Part shown: positions 1-7,190 of the stretch, piece after piece
Layout: each line of letters opens with the position of its first letter
Position numbering within the stretch: position 1 is the first letter of the stretch
NCBI GenBank assembly: GCA_036824465.1
Contig: DAITAC010000129.1
Coordinates: forward strand, 1 to 10,068
Reading direction: 5' to 3'
From: JAKOQB01 sp036824465
GTDB lineage: Bacteria; Pseudomonadota; Gammaproteobacteria; Burkholderiales; Burkholderiaceae_F
DNA: 10,068 bases
Notes under the pieces: model-generated
What the model was told of the DNA's origin: nothing
Seen by the model: the letters and a program-made list of their open reading frames with translations, nothing else
The model's database searches: none
Position numbers and translations under genes: made by a program

Positions 1-20
1 TGAAGTTGGGCGGACAGTGC

Positions 21-2225
21 CTACGTTGAATCCACGAGCAAAGCTGCGGCATGCCTTCGCGTTTTGGCCTGCGTCAAGGGTGCCGCTTTCTTCGCTTCGG
101 ACATTGTCTTCCTCGCCGCTGCTGTCTTCCTTGCGAGCGGGGTCTTCTTCATACGCACAGACTTCTCTGCCGTTGCCCTCTTCGGTGACGCCGCAGGCGT
201 CGCGCGCGCCGCGAGCGCCAGTTCCCGCACGTGCTCGATGTCCTCGTCGGTGAACACCCCGTTCACCCCGGAAATTGCCGCCAGCTTCATGCCGTGCTTG
301 AGCCCCATGCGATAGATCTCGCGCACCTTTTCCCACTCGATGGCGCGGCCGACCGTGAAGTTCTCGAAGCGCCCTTCCAGCGTCAGCACGATGGTTTCGG
401 CCAGGCACGCATACGCCACGCCTTTAGGCAGGCCGATGTTCTTCATCTTCACATCGCCCGGAAGATGAATCTCGCCGGATTCAATGACCAGCACGTCCGG
501 TCGCTTGGCCACTTCCTCGGGCGGCAGATCCAATGGGCGAGCGACATCGGTGATCACGCAGCCGGGCTTGACCTTCATGATGTCGAGCACCTTCTTGCCC
601 GCGCCGGATGTGGCCGTCACGATCATGTCCATGTCGGCAATGTCCTTGTCTGCCCGCGCCGACAGGAAGACTTTGGCGTCCGGCGTTTCGCGCAGAATCG
701 ACTCCTTCAGTGCGAGCAGCTTGGCGGTCTCGGGCGACACCAGATAGACCTCCTCGGCGGCAGTGACAAGGAGGCGCGAACACACCGAGCCGATCGCCCC
801 GGTGGCGCCCACCACCATCGCCTTGAACTTCACCCGTTCCTTGCCCTTCGGCGGCGGCAGCAGGCGCATGCGCAGCAGGGCATCGTGCGCGGCCCACAGC
901 GCGCCGGAAGCGCTGTAACTGTTGCCGGTGGTGATCGGCAGCGGCGCACGCTTGGCCACCGTGACACCCGCATCGCCGACGACCTTGGTGAATGCGCCCA
1001 GCCCCATGATCTGCGCCCCCAAGCGCTTCGCAATCTTGGCCGCATCCAGCAGGCGGCGGTAGGTGAACTCGGGCCTTCGACTCATGATCTCCTTGGGCGT
1101 GCCGCCGACCGAGATCAACCAGCCTTCGGCTTCCACCCCCGTCGGCGATTTGATGCCCGTGACCCTCGAATAGACGAAGGGTGGCGCATACGCCATGATT
1201 CTTTCGAGCGTGTCCATGAACACGGGCGGCGATACGCGTGACAGCATCTCGATCGGCTTGATTTTCTTGAAGTACTCCTGCGACAGCGGGTGGATCACGA
1301 ACGCGAACCGGTTCACGCGCCGGAAGCCGTTGGGGTAGATGATGCGCGGCTCCATCTGCAGATCGGTGATGATCTCGAGGTAATCGTCCTCGAGAATATC
1401 TTCCGGGGCTTTGCCGGTGGCGGCGATGATCATCGCGTCCAGCAGATTGGGCCCCAGCACGTGGCGGAACATGAACGGAGACCCGTCGACCACCATGTTC
1501 ACGCCCTTGTCCCTGAACTGCGCGATCCGCTCGTCATTGACGGTCGAGGTGATGATGGTCTTGCCTGCCAGTTCTTCAAGGCCGAAGTCGTCGAGTTCGT
1601 GCACGGGCGCGACGATCACCGTTGCGTTCTGCATCGCCTTGCGCAACACGTAATTCGACCAGTCCGTGAGGACGCCCGCCGTCAGCACGCGCGGCGGCTT
1701 CCAGTCCGATACGTAGTGCGCGCCGCGGCTGTACAGCGACAGCGCGTCCAGCGATGTCAGCAACTTCGGCACGCCAAGCTGCAGCAGCGGATCAGCAAAC
1801 TGGAAGTTTTCCGTGTATTCCGCCATCGACATCGCCAGCTTGTGGTGAGTCATGCCGGAAAAGAACAGCACTTTGGAGCTGTTGAAATAGTTGCCCAGCT
1901 TGACCTGCGCGTGGCGTACGGCCCACTCGAGGAAGATGTCGCCCAAACGCCCGCCGGTGGTGACGGGGATGCGTGTCACGACGCCCGTCATCCGCGCGCT
2001 GTCCTTGTCGATGAAGCGTCGCGCACCCACCGTGTAGCTGTCCTTCACCACGCCCAGGCCGATCGCGTCGGCGCGCTCCTCCCAGTGCTTGAGCAGTTTC
2101 TCGGCTTTCGCGGTGCTGCCGTTCGTGCCCAGGCGCCGCACGCGCATCCTCTGCCCCATGAACCGGGTCGTGAACTCGAAGTCCTGGCTGCTTGCGCCAA
2201 GGCTGATGCTGACGACGTTCTTCAT
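21..2225 (-). CDS. AAR-like (long-chain acyl-ACP reductase family) two-domain dehydrogenase with basic C-terminal tail
   Basis: Predicted cytoplasmic NAD(P)H-dependent oxidoreductase of 734 aa from the ATG at 2225. Residues about 1-370 begin MKNVVSISLG and resemble the N-terminal domain of proteins usually named quinate 5-dehydrogenase-like. Residues about 400-670 resemble cyanobacterial acyl-ACP reductase. They carry ITTGNSYSASGA near 431-442, a Rossmann motif VVGATGAIG near 471-479, and ACLAETIVL near 606, whose Cys607 aligns by memory with the thioester-forming Cys of AAR. The last ~60 residues are a Lys/Arg/Ala tail (MKKTPLARKTAAARK). AAR itself is only about 340 aa, so this is an extended form. 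The frame stays open to a TTG at 2300 (759 aa). I prefer the ATG because the family-like sequence starts there, although its GGAGG lies 19 nt upstream behind a small hairpin. It is divergent from the Fe-ADH, suggesting a linked reduction pathway. The true substrate is unknown. Confidence 0.8.
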   Translation of the reverse strand: MKNVVSISLGASSQDFEFTTRFMGQRMRVRRLGTNGSTAKAEKLLKHWEERADAIGLGVVKDSYTVGARRFIDKDSARMTGVVTRIPVTTGGRLGDIFLEWAVRHAQVKLGNYFNSSKVLFFSGMTHHKLAMSMAEYTENFQFADPLLQLGVPKLLTSLDALSLYSRGAHYVSDWKPPRVLTAGVLTDWSNYVLRKAMQNATVIVAPVHELDDFGLEELAGKTIITSTVNDERIAQFRDKGVNMVVDGSPFMFRHVLGPNLLDAMIIAATGKAPEDILEDDYLEIITDLQMEPRIIYPNGFRRVNRFAFVIHPLSQEYFKKIKPIEMLSRVSPPVFMDTLERIMAYAPPFVYSRVTGIKSPTGVEAEGWLISVGGTPKEIMSRRPEFTYRRLLDAAKIAKRLGAQIMGLGAFTKVVGDAGVTVAKRAPLPITTGNSYSASGALWAAHDALLRMRLLPPPKGKERVKFKAMVVGATGAIGSVCSRLLVTAAEEVYLVSPETAKLLALKESILRETPDAKVFLSARADKDIADMDMIVTATSGAGKKVLDIMKVKPGCVITDVARPLDLPPEEVAKRPDVLVIESGEIHLPGDVKMKNIGLPKGVAYACLAETIVLTLEGRFENFTVGRAIEWEKVREIYRMGLKHGMKLAAISGVNGVFTDEDIEHVRELALAARATPAASPKRATAEKSVRMKKTPLARKTAAARKTMSEAKKAAPLTQAKTRRHAAALLVDST

Positions 2226-2329
2226 ATGAATCCCGAACTTCGGGCCTCCGATTTGACCATTCCGGTCGCGCACCAGCGCGAACCGTGTCACGCTCGCCAA
2301 CAGTCGAACACACCTGAAGGAGGACCATC
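2226..2329. promoter_or_regulatory. Divergent intergenic region with both ribosome-binding sites
   Basis: About 104 bp lies between the two divergent oxidoreductase starts. On the + strand GGAGG at 2319-2323 sits 6 nt before the TTG start of the dehydrogenase and is a textbook Shine-Dalgarno. On the - strand GGAGG (2245-2249) is separated from the ATG at 2225 by 19 nt that contain the perfect small palindrome CCCGAACTTCGGG (2232-2244). I see no convincing -35/-10 pair; TTGACC at 2253-2258 has no matching -10 at the expected spacing. Shared promoters are assumed from the geometry only. Confidence 0.5.
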
Positions 2330-3682
2330 TTGACTCAAAACACGCTTGGTGACATGGCCCGCTCGATCGGGCTCACCGCGGCAAAACGCGCTGCAGGCAT
2401 GGTGACCCGGCTGTTGCCGATCCCGCGACCGACCCTGATGGTCGGACCCGGCTCGAGCGCGCGGCTGGGACAGGCCATCAGCGACTTCGGCCACGAGAAG
2501 ATTCTGATCGTGACCGATAGCATCATTTCCAAGCTGGGGCTGATGGCCCCGCTGATCGATGCACTCGCCAAAGGCGGCACGAAATTTGTCGTCTTCGATG
2601 AGATCACCCCCGACGCGCCGATTCCCTTGATCGAAAAGGGCATCGAACGGTTCAAGAGCGAGGGTTGCGACGCAATCGTCGCGTTCGGCGGGGGCTCCGT
2701 GATGGATGCGGCCAAGGCCATCGGTGTATCGGCCGCCAACCACAAACATCCGCGCCAGCTGGTCGGCTACTTCCGCGGCCTGCACGCGCCAGCCCCGATC
2801 TATGCGGTGCCAACCACCGCGGGCACGGGGTCCGAAGTGACGGTCGCCGCCGTGATCTCCGACCCGGAGCACAGCCGGAAGCTCGTCATCGCCGACACCC
2901 GCATCGTGCCGCGCATGGCGGCGCTCGATCCCAGCTTGATGACCGGATTGCCGGGCCACATTACTGCCGCCACTGGAATGGATGCATTGACCCATGCCGT
3001 CGAGGCCTACCTCGGCCACTGGAGCACCGGCTTCACAGATCGCATGGCGCTCTCGGCGGTGGGCATGATCTATGAGAACCTGCCCAAGGCCTACAAGAAC
3101 GGCCATGACCTTGCGGCACGCGAAAAGATGGCGCTGGCCTCGACCTATGCGGGCCTGGCCTTCACGCGCGCCAACGTGGGCAACGTGCACGCCATCGCCC
3201 ACCAGCTCGGGGGCCGCTACCACACGCCGCACGGCCTGGCCAACGCGATCATGCTGCCGCATGTGCTGCGGTTTTCGAGTGCAGCCACCATGGACAAGCT
3301 GGCGACGCTGGCAGTCCGCGCCAGGGTGGGCAAGGCGGGCGAGGCCGAAGCCACACTGGCGCGGAAGTTTCTCGATTCGGTGGAGGCAATGAACGATCGA
3401 CTCAACATCCCGCGCCACCTGGATGCGCTGCGCGAAGAGGACATTCCCAAACTCGCCAAGGCCGCCTGCTGGGAGGCCGACACCAACTACCCGGTGCCGC
3501 GCGTGATGTCGAGACAGGACTGCGAAGAGTTGCTGCGCCAGGTGCTGCCTTCGAAGGCTCAGCCAAAGACTGCGCCAAAGAGAAAGGCAGCCTCACGCGG
3601 GTCGTCCGCAAAGAAAGCCGCGACGGATAAGGCGCCGACACGCCGCAAGGTCGGCAGCAGTCGCAAGGTCAGTACCAGATGA
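2330..3682 (+). CDS. Iron-containing (group III) alcohol dehydrogenase with basic tail
   Basis: Fe-dependent alcohol dehydrogenase of 450 aa, NAD(P)H-linked and cytoplasmic, interconverting an aldehyde and a primary alcohol. The catalytic domain covers about 33-405. It has GGGS at 120-123 for nucleotide phosphate binding, PTTAGTGSEVT at 161-171, and the metal-ligand set Asp218, His222 (TGMDALTHAVEAY), His287 and His301 (GNVHAIAHQLGG...HTPHGLAN), which match FucO D196/H200/H263/H277 in spacing. A ~30-residue helical leader precedes the domain. After residue 407 comes a Lys/Arg/Ala/Pro/Ser-rich tail of about 43 residues that is not part of the fold. The start is TTG, supported by GGAGG six bases upstream. 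The gene is divergent from the AAR-like gene, which could supply the aldehyde. The substrate is inferred from this pairing only. A decayed copy of its 3' end lies at 7292-7558. Confidence 0.9.
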   Translation: MTQNTLGDMARSIGLTAAKRAAGMVTRLLPIPRPTLMVGPGSSARLGQAISDFGHEKILIVTDSIISKLGLMAPLIDALAKGGTKFVVFDEITPDAPIPLIEKGIERFKSEGCDAIVAFGGGSVMDAAKAIGVSAANHKHPRQLVGYFRGLHAPAPIYAVPTTAGTGSEVTVAAVISDPEHSRKLVIADTRIVPRMAALDPSLMTGLPGHITAATGMDALTHAVEAYLGHWSTGFTDRMALSAVGMIYENLPKAYKNGHDLAAREKMALASTYAGLAFTRANVGNVHAIAHQLGGRYHTPHGLANAIMLPHVLRFSSAATMDKLATLAVRARVGKAGEAEATLARKFLDSVEAMNDRLNIPRHLDALREEDIPKLAKAACWEADTNYPVPRVMSRQDCEELLRQVLPSKAQPKTAPKRKAASRGSSAKKAATDKAPTRRKVGSSRKVSTR

Positions 3683-3725
3683 ATCGCAAAGAGCGGATCC
3701 TGCCAACGTGGGCGGACACTGGCGA

Positions 3726-3905
3726 GCGCGACTTGTGGCATGTAACAGTCGATTCGAGAGGAAAAGGCGTGCCTGCGCGAGTCGAGTGCGCGAAGCGAGC
3801 CGCGTCGCGCAGCCGATGCATACGCGCAAGGTGAGCGACAAAGCAATCGGCCGCGCCGGCGCGCAAGGCACTCGCGAATTGGCTGTTACAGGCCACCAGC
3901 CACTT
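3726..3905. repeat. Imperfect long inverted repeat / structured element in convergent intergenic region
   Basis: The arms 3726-3756 and 3875-3905 are reverse complements at about 24 of 31 positions, with a core of TGTAACAG at 3741-3748 and CTGTTACA at 3883-3890. Inside, 3770-3779 pairs with 3860-3870 (TGCCTGCGCG against TGCCTTGCGCG, one bulge). At the tip 3787-3793 (TGCGCGA) pairs with 3805-3811 (TCGCGCA). The whole 180 bp could therefore fold into a branched hairpin. It lies between two converging genes and the right arm reaches the stop codon of the di-haem protein gene. It could be a bidirectional terminator, a MITE or REP-like dispersed repeat, or an unrecognised structured RNA. No poly-T run follows, so a classic intrinsic terminator is not supported. 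I found no clear target-site duplication. Confidence 0.55.
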
Positions 3906-5034
3906 ACCGGACTGAACCTCCCGCGCGCGGCGTGGCAGGCGCGGAGGCAGGCGCGGACCACGACGCTCCTTCGAGTTCCGGCACACGGGCCGCCGTGAGC
4001 GACTTCAGGAATGCGATCAGCGCGTCCCGGTCTTCCCGGCCGATCGCAAGAGGTCGAATGCGCGGGTCCTGCGCCGGATCGGCCGGAGTGCCGCCGGCGA
4101 TGTAGTAATCGACCACCTGCTCCAGCGTGTCGAACGAGCCATCGTGCATGTACGGCGCGGTCAGGGCCACGTTGCGCAGGCTGGGCGTGCGAAATGCGCG
4201 CAGATCCTCGCGCCGGCGGGTGATCTCATGGCGCCCAAGGTCGGACACATCCGCGACGCCCACGCGACGCAACTCGGCAGGCGTCAGCACCGCCGACAGA
4301 CCGGGCGCCAACTTCACGCGAACGTCTCGCTCGCGGTCCGCCTCGCTGCGTGCCTGCACGCCGACGTTGTGAAATTCGTGGTCGGTGAACAGCGCGTGGC
4401 GCGTGCCGATCGGATGGCAAGCCGTGCAGCCCTGATTTACGAAGAGATCGAACCCGCGTTGCTCCTGGGCGGTCAACGCATCGGTCTGTCCGCCATAGCG
4501 CCAGCGGTCAAAGCGCGAGTCGGCCGCAAGCAAGGTGCGCTCGTAGGCCGCCAACGCGCGCGCGATGCGCTGCGCGGTCGGGCGGGCGGTGCCGAACGCG
4601 CGCCGGAACAGCGGCCGGTACTCGGGCCAACCGGCGACTCGCCGGAGCAGCACATCGAGACTCGGATTGGCCATCTCGTCAGGGTGCAGCAGCGGCATCA
4701 GCGCCTGCTCTTCGAGGCTGGCCGCCCGTCCGTCGACAAACAGATGGCGCACGAAGGCCACGTTCAGAAGCGTCGGCGCACTGCGGCGCAGGCTCACGCC
4801 TTCCATGCCGACCGAGGTACGCACCTCGTTGGCAGTGAAACCCTGCTCGGGCACGTGGCACATTGCGCACGACAGCGTGCCGTTGACCGACATGCGGCGC
4901 TCAAAGAACAGCGCACGGCCGAGCTCGACTTGCGCGGTCGGCGGCGTCGCGATTGCCGGCAGCCCAAGCGGTGCCGCTGCGGCATGCACGGCGGCGAAGC
5001 TGAATGCGATCGCAGCAATCCAGCGTCGCGTCAT
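3904..5034 (-). CDS. mtoZ: MauG-like di-haem cytochrome c peroxidase family protein (MtoZ-type)
   Basis: Periplasmic di-haem protein of 376 aa. A Sec signal peptide covers about 1-20 (IAAIAFSFAAVHAAAA). Two c-type haem sites are visible, CAMCH at 56-60 and CTACH at 203-207, as in bacterial cytochrome c peroxidases and MauG. The family block RTPSLRNVALTAPYMHDG lies at 282-299. The tail after 355 is Ala/Pro/Ser-rich. The usual FWDGRA motif reads FVDGRA at 99-104, so the Trp normally placed between the haems is Val here. It is the last gene of the mto operon: GAAGG upstream of its ATG overlaps the mtoY stop region with a 10-nt gap, suggesting translational coupling. In the characterised Hyphomicrobium operon this MauG-like gene accompanies methanethiol oxidase and is thought to help mature it. 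That role here is inferred from context; generic peroxidase activity is the alternative. Confidence 0.88.
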   Translation of the reverse strand: MTRRWIAAIAFSFAAVHAAAAPLGLPAIATPPTAQVELGRALFFERRMSVNGTLSCAMCHVPEQGFTANEVRTSVGMEGVSLRRSAPTLLNVAFVRHLFVDGRAASLEEQALMPLLHPDEMANPSLDVLLRRVAGWPEYRPLFRRAFGTARPTAQRIARALAAYERTLLAADSRFDRWRYGGQTDALTAQEQRGFDLFVNQGCTACHPIGTRHALFTDHEFHNVGVQARSEADRERDVRVKLAPGLSAVLTPAELRRVGVADVSDLGRHEITRRREDLRAFRTPSLRNVALTAPYMHDGSFDTLEQVVDYYIAGGTPADPAQDPRIRPLAIGREDRDALIAFLKSLTAARVPELEGASWSAPASAPATPRAGGSVR

Positions 5035-5044
5035 CGCCGCACCT

Positions 5045-5761
5045 TCACCTCTGCGCCGTCGCGGCCTCGATGCGCAGCGTGCGCAGATCGTTCAGGATCG
5101 ACTGCGGCGCCAGCGTGGCGACGCTGTAGATCTCACGCACCTGCAGCGCCGCGTCAACCAGGAAGATCTTCAGCATGTGGTTCAGCGTGCGCGTGGCGCG
5201 GCCGCGCGCATCGGTTTCGACCGTCACGTCCTGGCCGAATCCTTTCAGCAGCGGCAGCAGCCGCGCCACCGATGCGGTGGTCAGGAACAACCAGCGCACC
5301 CGTGCATCGCGCGCGCGTTCACCGCCGAACATCGCCATTTGCGTCGGAGTGTCGTTGGTCGGGTCGAAGCTCAGACTCACCAGTTGCGCATGCCGCGCAA
5401 CGTCGCTGTCGCGCAGCAGTTCTGTGTGCAGAGTGTCGAGGGCGCGCCACGCGAGAGGACAACCTTCTGGATCGCGGCAGTACGTGTACATGAACGAAAG
5501 CACCGACAGCCGTCCGGCGAGCAGTGCATGCAGCTTGCGCGAGCGGCCTGAACTGTCGAGCACCTCGCCGTCGGGTGCGGCCATCAGCCTCGGCAGGCGG
5601 TAGCTGCCGGGCGCGGGCAGACGCGACACATCGACATCTGAACGCGCGCCCGGCGGGCGGGGTTGGTCGGCGTCCTGGGCGGAGCGCAGCGCCGATGACG
5701 CACAGGCCAGCGCCACCATTGCCGTGGCGTGCACGCGCCACCGTCGCGCCGCCGCTGTCAC
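5045..5761 (-). CDS. mtoY: SCO1/SenC-family copper chaperone-like protein (MtoY-type)
   Basis: Thioredoxin-fold copper chaperone-like protein, secreted or membrane-anchored through a hydrophobic segment (ATAMVALACASSAL) behind an Arg-rich start. The SCO signature is recognisable: SFMYTYC...GCPLAW carries two cysteines, LVSLSFDPTNDTPTQM matches the SCO Asp-Pro-Xaa-Asn/Asp-Thr block, and NHMLKIFLVD supplies the conserved His. The cysteines are spaced CX5C (CRDPEGC) rather than the usual CX3C. The role is probably copper delivery to the SBP56 methanethiol oxidase encoded just upstream. The start is uncertain. I use GTG at 5761, giving 238 aa and a 13-nt gap after mtoX. The frame is open to a TTG at 5791 that would overlap mtoX by 17 nt, and an ATG at 5719 is also possible. 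None has a clear Shine-Dalgarno, so coupling to mtoX translation is likely. Confidence 0.85.
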   Translation of the reverse strand: MTAAARRWRVHATAMVALACASSALRSAQDADQPRPPGARSDVDVSRLPAPGSYRLPRLMAAPDGEVLDSSGRSRKLHALLAGRLSVLSFMYTYCRDPEGCPLAWRALDTLHTELLRDSDVARHAQLVSLSFDPTNDTPTQMAMFGGERARDARVRWLFLTTASVARLLPLLKGFGQDVTVETDARGRATRTLNHMLKIFLVDAALQVREIYSVATLAPQSILNDLRTLRIEAATAQR

Positions 5762-5774
5762 GCGTCGTTTACCG

Positions 5775-7127
5775 TCAACGCGCAAGCGCAATGCGGGTGG
5801 ACGGCTCCGAGACGGCCACCGTTTGATTGCGCGGTGCGAGCTCAGCCAGCGCTTTGCCTGCCGGCCGCGCAGTGAACTTCATGTGATGGGCGCGCCCGAG
5901 CTTGAGTTTGTTGAAATCGACTTCGAACTTCAACTTCAGATCGGTGCCGTCCCAGTCGAACGCGCGCAGCATCTGTTCGTTGTCGTCGCCCTTCTTGTCC
6001 CAGTTGGCGAGCAGCGAAGAAGTGATGTACACGCGCTTGCCGTCCCAGCTCTGCGAGACCATGTTGACCTGCTTGCCGGTCTGCTTGGCGAAGGTCTGCT
6101 TCGGCGCCTCCGGGTTGCTCAGGTCGAAGTAGCGCGTCATGCCGTCCATGAAGGTGTTGACCCACAGGCCCTTGCCGTCAGCGGTGATGCTGATGTCCAC
6201 TGGCAGCGGAATCTTGGCCGGATCACCGATCGTGGCCACGTCCCTGGCCTGCCACTCGCCCTTGGCGTCCTGTTTGACCAGCCACAGCTTGGAAGTCAGC
6301 GCGGCGGCGGTGATGGCCCAGTTGTCGCCCTCTTTCAGCGACCAGCGAATTTCCAGCGGCGCGCCGGGCACGCTGAATATCTTCTGCGGCTTCATCGCCT
6401 TCACGTCCCAGGCCACCATGGTGCTGCCGAAGCGTTTCATCGCCTCGCCGTCCTTGACCAGCTTGCCCAGGTCCATCATGTAGTTGTTCCAACCGGTGAA
6501 GCTGGAGGTCAGCATGGTGTTCTTGGCCGGATTGATGCCGATGTCGTAGCCATAACCGTCGCCCTTCGAGCCGCCCAGATCGCCCGTGGGCATCGCGTAC
6601 TTCTCGACGATTTCGCCCTTGTTGTTGAACAACACCATGCCGGTCACGCCGCCATGGTCCTTGGTGTTGGAAAGCGCCTGCACCAGCATTCGTCCGGGCA
6701 TGGCGTAAAAAGTGTGCGGGCCGACGAAGCCCGTCTTTGCGGCGAGGTCGGAGATCGTTTTCACGAGCTTCGGCTTCTCCGGGTTGACCATGTCGAAGAC
6801 AAAGATCTTGTTGTCATCCAACCGACCCGCCCAGAGGTAGCGGCGGTCATCGGTGAATCCCATGTGGTGAGCCTCACCGCGGCCCGGCACCGACAGCTTG
6901 TGCACCACCTTGCCGAAGTTCTTCGACTTCGGATTCGCATCAACGGTCACCAGCTTGTCGTTGCCATCTCCCATACCCTTGACGCCGAGCGTCCAGACAT
7001 GCAGGAAATCCTCCTGACCCTTGATCAGGTTGGCCATATACGGCGAGTTGCAGGTCTCGTCAGCAAGAGCGGCCCCGGGCGACAACAGGGCGGCAACCAG
7101 GGCGAGTGCAGCGGGTCGGTGTGCCAT
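5775..7127 (-). CDS. mtoX: Methanethiol oxidase, SBP56/SELENBP1 family
   Basis: Periplasmic Cu-dependent methanethiol oxidase of 450 aa, catalysing CH3SH + O2 + H2O to formaldehyde, H2S and H2O2. A clean Sec signal peptide covers 1-22 (ending GAALA, then DETC). Family landmarks are CNSPYM at 26-31, DFLHVW at 40-45, the paired histidines EAHHMGF at 85-91, GPHTF at 136-140, DHGG at 157-160, PLPVDISITADGKGLWV at 307-323 and RAHHMKF at 412-418; the histidines are the likely copper ligands. The ATG at 7127 is chosen because GAGGAA lies just upstream (7133-7138) and the signal peptide starts there; a longer frame to 7190 lacks these. It is first in an operon with the SCO-like and MauG-like genes, the same trio and order as described for Hyphomicrobium mtoXYZ. 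This context favours methanethiol oxidation over the old name selenium-binding protein. Confidence 0.92.
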   Translation of the reverse strand: MAHRPAALALVAALLSPGAALADETCNSPYMANLIKGQEDFLHVWTLGVKGMGDGNDKLVTVDANPKSKNFGKVVHKLSVPGRGEAHHMGFTDDRRYLWAGRLDDNKIFVFDMVNPEKPKLVKTISDLAAKTGFVGPHTFYAMPGRMLVQALSNTKDHGGVTGMVLFNNKGEIVEKYAMPTGDLGGSKGDGYGYDIGINPAKNTMLTSSFTGWNNYMMDLGKLVKDGEAMKRFGSTMVAWDVKAMKPQKIFSVPGAPLEIRWSLKEGDNWAITAAALTSKLWLVKQDAKGEWQARDVATIGDPAKIPLPVDISITADGKGLWVNTFMDGMTRYFDLSNPEAPKQTFAKQTGKQVNMVSQSWDGKRVYITSSLLANWDKKGDDNEQMLRAFDWDGTDLKLKFEVDFNKLKLGRAHHMKFTARPAGKALAELAPRNQTVAVSEPSTRIALAR

Positions 7128-7190
7128 CGGCGTTCCTCGTGGGTGGGACGGGGGGGGAGGAAACGTACGCCTCGCCCGGCAAGTTGACAA
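7128..7190 (-). promoter_or_regulatory. Candidate mtoX promoter and leader with G8 tract
   Basis: Reading on the - strand, TTGTCA (7185-7190) and TACGTT (7162-7167) are separated by 17 nt, a plausible sigma-70-like -35/-10 pair with a good -35 and a weak -10. The leader then runs through a C8 tract (G8 on the + strand at 7150-7157) to the Shine-Dalgarno GAGGAA at 7133-7138 and the ATG at 7127. The + strand between 7141 and 7157 holds four G-runs of at least three, a possible G-quadruplex on the template strand of mtoX. The promoter call is a prediction. Confidence 0.45.

Noticed and set aside
1290..2333. Long + strand open frame (347 aa) opposite the AAR-like gene, and a similar one at 231-1241
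   Set aside because: His/Arg/Gln-rich translation typical of the antisense of GC-rich genes; no recognisable domain, while the - strand shows clear family motifs.
3708..3998. Small frames on both strands across 3559-3998, some sharing an LVACNS peptide
   Set aside because: The shared peptide is a by-product of the inverted repeat; no ribosome site and no domain. Treated as a structured non-coding element.
4144..5493. Long + strand open frame (449 aa) across the MauG-like and SCO-like genes
   Set aside because: It spans the junction of two recognisable - strand genes and has low-complexity Arg/Ala composition.
5775..7127. Methylamine dehydrogenase heavy subunit, suggested by the adjacent MauG-like gene
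   Set aside because: The sequence has SBP56 landmarks (DFLHVW, EAHHMG, GPHTF) and a SCO partner; no mauA-like small subunit is present.
5724..7187. Long + strand open frame (487 aa) opposite mtoX
   Set aside because: Exact shadow of the methanethiol oxidase gene with no domain of its own.
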